From: an uncultured Anaeroplasmataceae bacterium
GTDB lineage: Bacteria > Bacillota_I > Bacilli_A > Acholeplasmatales > Anaeroplasmataceae
DNA: 8,112 nucleotides
Direction of reading: 5' to 3'
Assembly (NCBI GenBank): GCA_934229535.1
Contig: CAKQDS010000049.1
Coordinates: 1 to 8,112 of the forward strand
Part shown: piece by piece, positions 6,269 to 8,112 of the stretch
Layout of the letters: every line of letters begins with the position of its first letter
Position numbering within the stretch: the stretch's first letter is position 1
Made by a program: the position numbers and the translations under genes
The notes under the pieces: generated by a model
Databases searched by the model: none
What the model was told of the DNA's origin: nothing
What the model saw: only the letters and a program-made list of their open reading frames with translations

Positions 6269-7943
6269 ATATCTTCTTATTCTTTTTAAGATTTTTAGCA
6301 ATCAGTCTACAAATTAGAACATAGAATAAAATTTCTTCAGATTTGAATGTTCTCGGTTTATATAAATTTTCTAAAGAAATTGCCCCAATAACATTTCCTT
6401 GCTCATCCTTAAAAACGTATTGAAAGAAGGCTTTTATATTATTATTTGTAAATATAATCACCTGATTTTTATACGTGGTAAGCAATGATGATGTATTGTC
6501 CACACTAAAATAGTCCTTTTTAGCAAATAATTCTTTATAATCATCATCAATTATATAATTTCCATCTAAGTTTCCGCTTAAATCACCATAAGCATAACGG
6601 GGGTTAGAAAAATCATCTATATAAACTAAAGTTCGACCAAATTTACCTATATCAAACAATTTCTTTAAAATGTCCTCAAGTTCTACATTTTCAGCATAAC
6701 ATTGATCAATTATATCAAAATTATCATCTGTTAATACATTTTCTTGGGTTTGTGCCTCTGAATAAATTCTTTTTTCATTTAATAAATCACCATGTATTTC
6801 AGGTGTGTATATTATATAACGATTCTTTCCCTTATTCTTAGCAATGTATAAGCATTTATCAGCAAGCTTAAATAAATCCATAGAATTTCTAACATCGTTT
6901 GGAAATCTGGCTATACCAATTGAACAAGTAATAAGTCCTTCATCCTTACTACCAGCTGTAATCCACTGAATTCCCATTCTAACATTTCTAGCAATATTTT
7001 TTACTTCATCAGTATCAATTGTATTTAAAACTATTAAGAATTCATCGCCACCAAAGCGTCCAGCCATTCCATTATAGCCAATAGTTCTTTCAATAATTCT
7101 AGCTACCTTACATAAGATCTCATCACCATATTTATGACCATAGTTATCATTAATATCTTTAAAATAATCAATATCTAAAATCATTAAAGTAGTATGATTT
7201 TTACATATATCAACACGATTACTTAAATATTTCTCCATATAGGTTTTATTTTTTAGCTTAGTAAGACCATCTAAATCATCATCAATCATCTTTTCATTTA
7301 CAATGGCATCACTTAAATGATTATATATGAAAACACCAATAACAATTTCTTTATCATAAGCACTGTAAAAAGGTGAAACCATAATCTTTATTTCCCTATC
7401 GGTATTATTAGCGGCAAATATTCTTCTTGCCTTACAATTATTTAAATAATTTTGAAAAAGAGCTTCATCTTTAATTTGAATATTTTTTCTTTTATTAATA
7501 TAATTAACAAATTGATTATAGCTTAAGTCTACATGTAATCCTGTTAAATTATAATATTTAATCATATTATCCTCGGGGTTATACAAGAAATATTCAATTT
7601 CAAAATTGCTTAAAATACTACTATAGGCATTAACCTTTTTTTCGGACTTAAATAATACATCTGGTAATTTTAAAGCATCATATATTAATATTTCAGCTAA
7701 ATCATTACTTTTTTTATAAAATTCAACGATCACTTTTGTGTGAAAATGTACACTGATAGTAGCTAGAATTTGACCATTTTGCTTAGAAATCAAGTTTAAA
7801 ATTTCCTTACAATCTTCACTAGAAAAGCATTGGATTAAATTTTTTATTCTAGAATCATTAGTTAAATAATATAAAAAAGAATTAGTATTTATAATGTTTA
7901 ACTGATCATCAACTAAGACTTGGGCAAAATCAAATCTATACAT
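6267..7943 (-). CDS. Diguanylate cyclase (GGDEF) with PAS-like N-terminus and GAF-like C-terminus
   Basis: This is predicted to make the second messenger c-di-GMP from two GTP. It is 558 residues with no signal peptide or membrane helix, so it is probably cytosolic. Residues 7-95 and about 112-212 look like two PAS-type sensor domains. The GGDEF domain spans about 222-378: DGLTKLKNK at 225-233, metal and substrate residues in DIDYFKDIN (D257, N265) and D274, and the intact signature RFGGDEF with GGDEF at 298-302, ending in GKNRYIIY. The active site looks complete. The inhibitory RxxD I-site expected just before GGDEF is absent (the segment reads RTIGYNGMAGRF), so I-site feedback inhibition is not expected. 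Residues about 405-553 look like a GAF-type domain, unusually placed after the catalytic domain. The ATG at 7943 follows AGGATGTG by 5 nt. It is monocistronic and convergent with the unknown gene. The signal it senses is unknown. Confidence 0.93.
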   Translation of the reverse strand: MYRFDFAQVLVDDQLNIINTNSFLYYLTNDSRIKNLIQCFSSEDCKEILNLISKQNGQILATISVHFHTKVIVEFYKKSNDLAEILIYDALKLPDVLFKSEKKVNAYSSILSNFEIEYFLYNPEDNMIKYYNLTGLHVDLSYNQFVNYINKRKNIQIKDEALFQNYLNNCKARRIFAANNTDREIKIMVSPFYSAYDKEIVIGVFIYNHLSDAIVNEKMIDDDLDGLTKLKNKTYMEKYLSNRVDICKNHTTLMILDIDYFKDINDNYGHKYGDEILCKVARIIERTIGYNGMAGRFGGDEFLIVLNTIDTDEVKNIARNVRMGIQWITAGSKDEGLITCSIGIARFPNDVRNSMDLFKLADKCLYIAKNKGKNRYIIYTPEIHGDLLNEKRIYSEAQTQENVLTDDNFDIIDQCYAENVELEDILKKLFDIGKFGRTLVYIDDFSNPRYAYGDLSGNLDGNYIIDDDYKELFAKKDYFSVDNTSSLLTTYKNQVIIFTNNNIKAFFQYVFKDEQGNVIGAISLENLYKPRTFKSEEILFYVLICRLIAKNLKKNKKI

Positions 7944-7948
7944 TATAT

Positions 7949-7956
7949 CACATCCT
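7949..7956 (-). promoter_or_regulatory. Ribosome binding site of the cyclase gene
   Basis: The minus strand reads AGGATGTG-ATATA-ATG. AGGATGTGAT differs at one base from the full anti-Shine-Dalgarno complement AGGAGGTGAT. The site itself contains ATG-TGA, a start-stop pair ahead of the real ATG; I consider this incidental. Confidence 0.6.
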
Positions 7957-7961
7957 AAAAC

Positions 7962-7975
7962 TGAAAACGTTTTTT
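7962..7975. promoter_or_regulatory. Possible CcpA cre-like site in the cyclase leader
   Basis: TGAAAACGTTTTTT matches the catabolite-responsive element consensus TGWAANCGNTNWCA at every position except the last two. It includes the 10-bp palindrome AAAACGTTTT (7964-7973). It lies between the -10 box and the ribosome binding site, where a bound repressor would block elongation. In an AT-rich genome such a match can arise by chance. Confidence 0.3.
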
Positions 7976-7984
7976 AACGCTATA

Positions 7985-8013
7985 ATTATAACAAAAAAAT
8001 GTCGCTTTTGCAA
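7985..8013 (-). promoter_or_regulatory. Housekeeping sigma promoter of the cyclase gene
   Basis: On the minus strand, TTGCAA (8013-8008), a 17-nt spacer containing a T7 tract, and a perfect TATAAT (7990-7985). The leader is about 35 nt, roughly twice that of the other genes here, which leaves room for the cre-like site. Confidence 0.72.
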
Positions 8014-8014
8014 G

Positions 8015-8040
8015 AAAAAAAGACTTTTGCAAGTCTTTTT
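8015..8040. terminator. AT-rich hairpin, probable bidirectional terminator
   Basis: A 9-bp stem (8017-8025 with 8032-8040) encloses the loop TTTGCA. Seven A's on the left give a seven-T run on the minus strand, so it may terminate a minus-strand gene lying beyond the right edge. The stem has only two G-C pairs, so it may be weak. It sits immediately upstream of the cyclase promoter. Confidence 0.55.
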
Positions 8041-8044
8041 AGTA

Positions 8045-8112
8045 TATTAAATTTCGAGGTTGTGAAATAATATCTTTAAAATTAAAGGGTTGTAGTAAAC
8101 TATAAATTTAAA
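8045..8112 (+). repeat. Degenerate short repeat cluster, right end (about three copies)
   Basis: Copies of the left-end unit, now on the plus strand, are at 8045-8063 (divergent), 8074-8093 (clear; CTTTAAAATTAAAGGGTTGT) and 8100-8112 (cut by the window edge just where GGGTTG would be expected). The spacings are 26-30 nt. Positions 8078-8092 are the exact reverse complement of 21-35. With the left cluster, the two sets point outward from an approximately 8-kb gene block. I see no open reading frame of note here: short frames reading LKLKGC are interrupted by TAA. Confidence 0.6.

Noticed and set aside
7949..7956. Regulatory mini-uORF (ATG-TGA) before the cyclase gene
   Set aside because: The ATG lies inside the ribosome binding site, with no Shine-Dalgarno of its own. 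The same bases recur as the binding site in other genes.
8045..8112. Right-end repeats as the start of a leucine-rich-repeat protein (one frame reads LKLKGC twice-like)
   Set aside because: TAA stops interrupt the frame, and spacings in the related left cluster (34 nt) are not multiples of three. A degraded remnant cannot be excluded, but a coding gene cannot be supported.
1..8112. Defence island or composite mobile element
   Set aside because: No transposase, integrase, nuclease, toxin or phage gene is present. The recognised genes have housekeeping, efflux and signalling roles, and the terminal inverted match is only 15 bp.

Overview
The window is strongly AT-rich. It carries five complete protein genes, all ending in TAA, with no in-frame TGA and with TGG at the tryptophan codons I checked. 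Canonical TATAAT -10 boxes, purine-rich Shine-Dalgarno sites and a Uup/YfmR-like ABC-F protein suggest a low-GC Gram-positive bacterium (Bacillota). It could be one of the AT-rich gut Bacilli or Erysipelotrichia-like lineages, but the lineage is inferred and not shown. There is no rRNA, tRNA, insertion sequence, prophage gene or CRISPR array.

Layout: positions 1-81 hold degenerate short repeats. Next come three minus-strand genes: a MATE-family multidrug/drug-sodium antiporter (82-1662), a Nudix ADP-ribose pyrophosphatase (1731-2276) and an ABC-F translation ATPase (2282-4015). The ABC-F and Nudix genes are 5 nt apart, and the Nudix ribosome binding site lies inside the last codons of the ABC-F gene, so they form a coupled operon. 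The MATE gene has its own strong promoter in the 60-base gap upstream. A roughly 110-base divergent promoter region (4016-4128) separates this block from a plus-strand gene for a 673-residue helical protein of unknown function (4129-6150). That gene converges on a minus-strand diguanylate cyclase gene (6267-7943) across a gap with two intrinsic terminators. The last 169 bases hold the cyclase promoter, a possible catabolite-repression site, a bidirectional terminator and a second cluster of the same degenerate repeats, in inverted orientation.

The genes look like ordinary chromosomal housekeeping and signalling genes: ribosome rescue, metabolite clean-up, efflux and c-di-GMP synthesis. I see no convincing multi-gene novel system. 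The points most worth a second look are the unknown 673-residue protein with an apparently duplicated winged-helix-like segment, the outward-facing repeat family at both ends, the cyclase with sensor domains on both sides of GGDEF and no inhibitory I-site, and an unusual Shine-Dalgarno form (AGGATGTG) shared by three genes.
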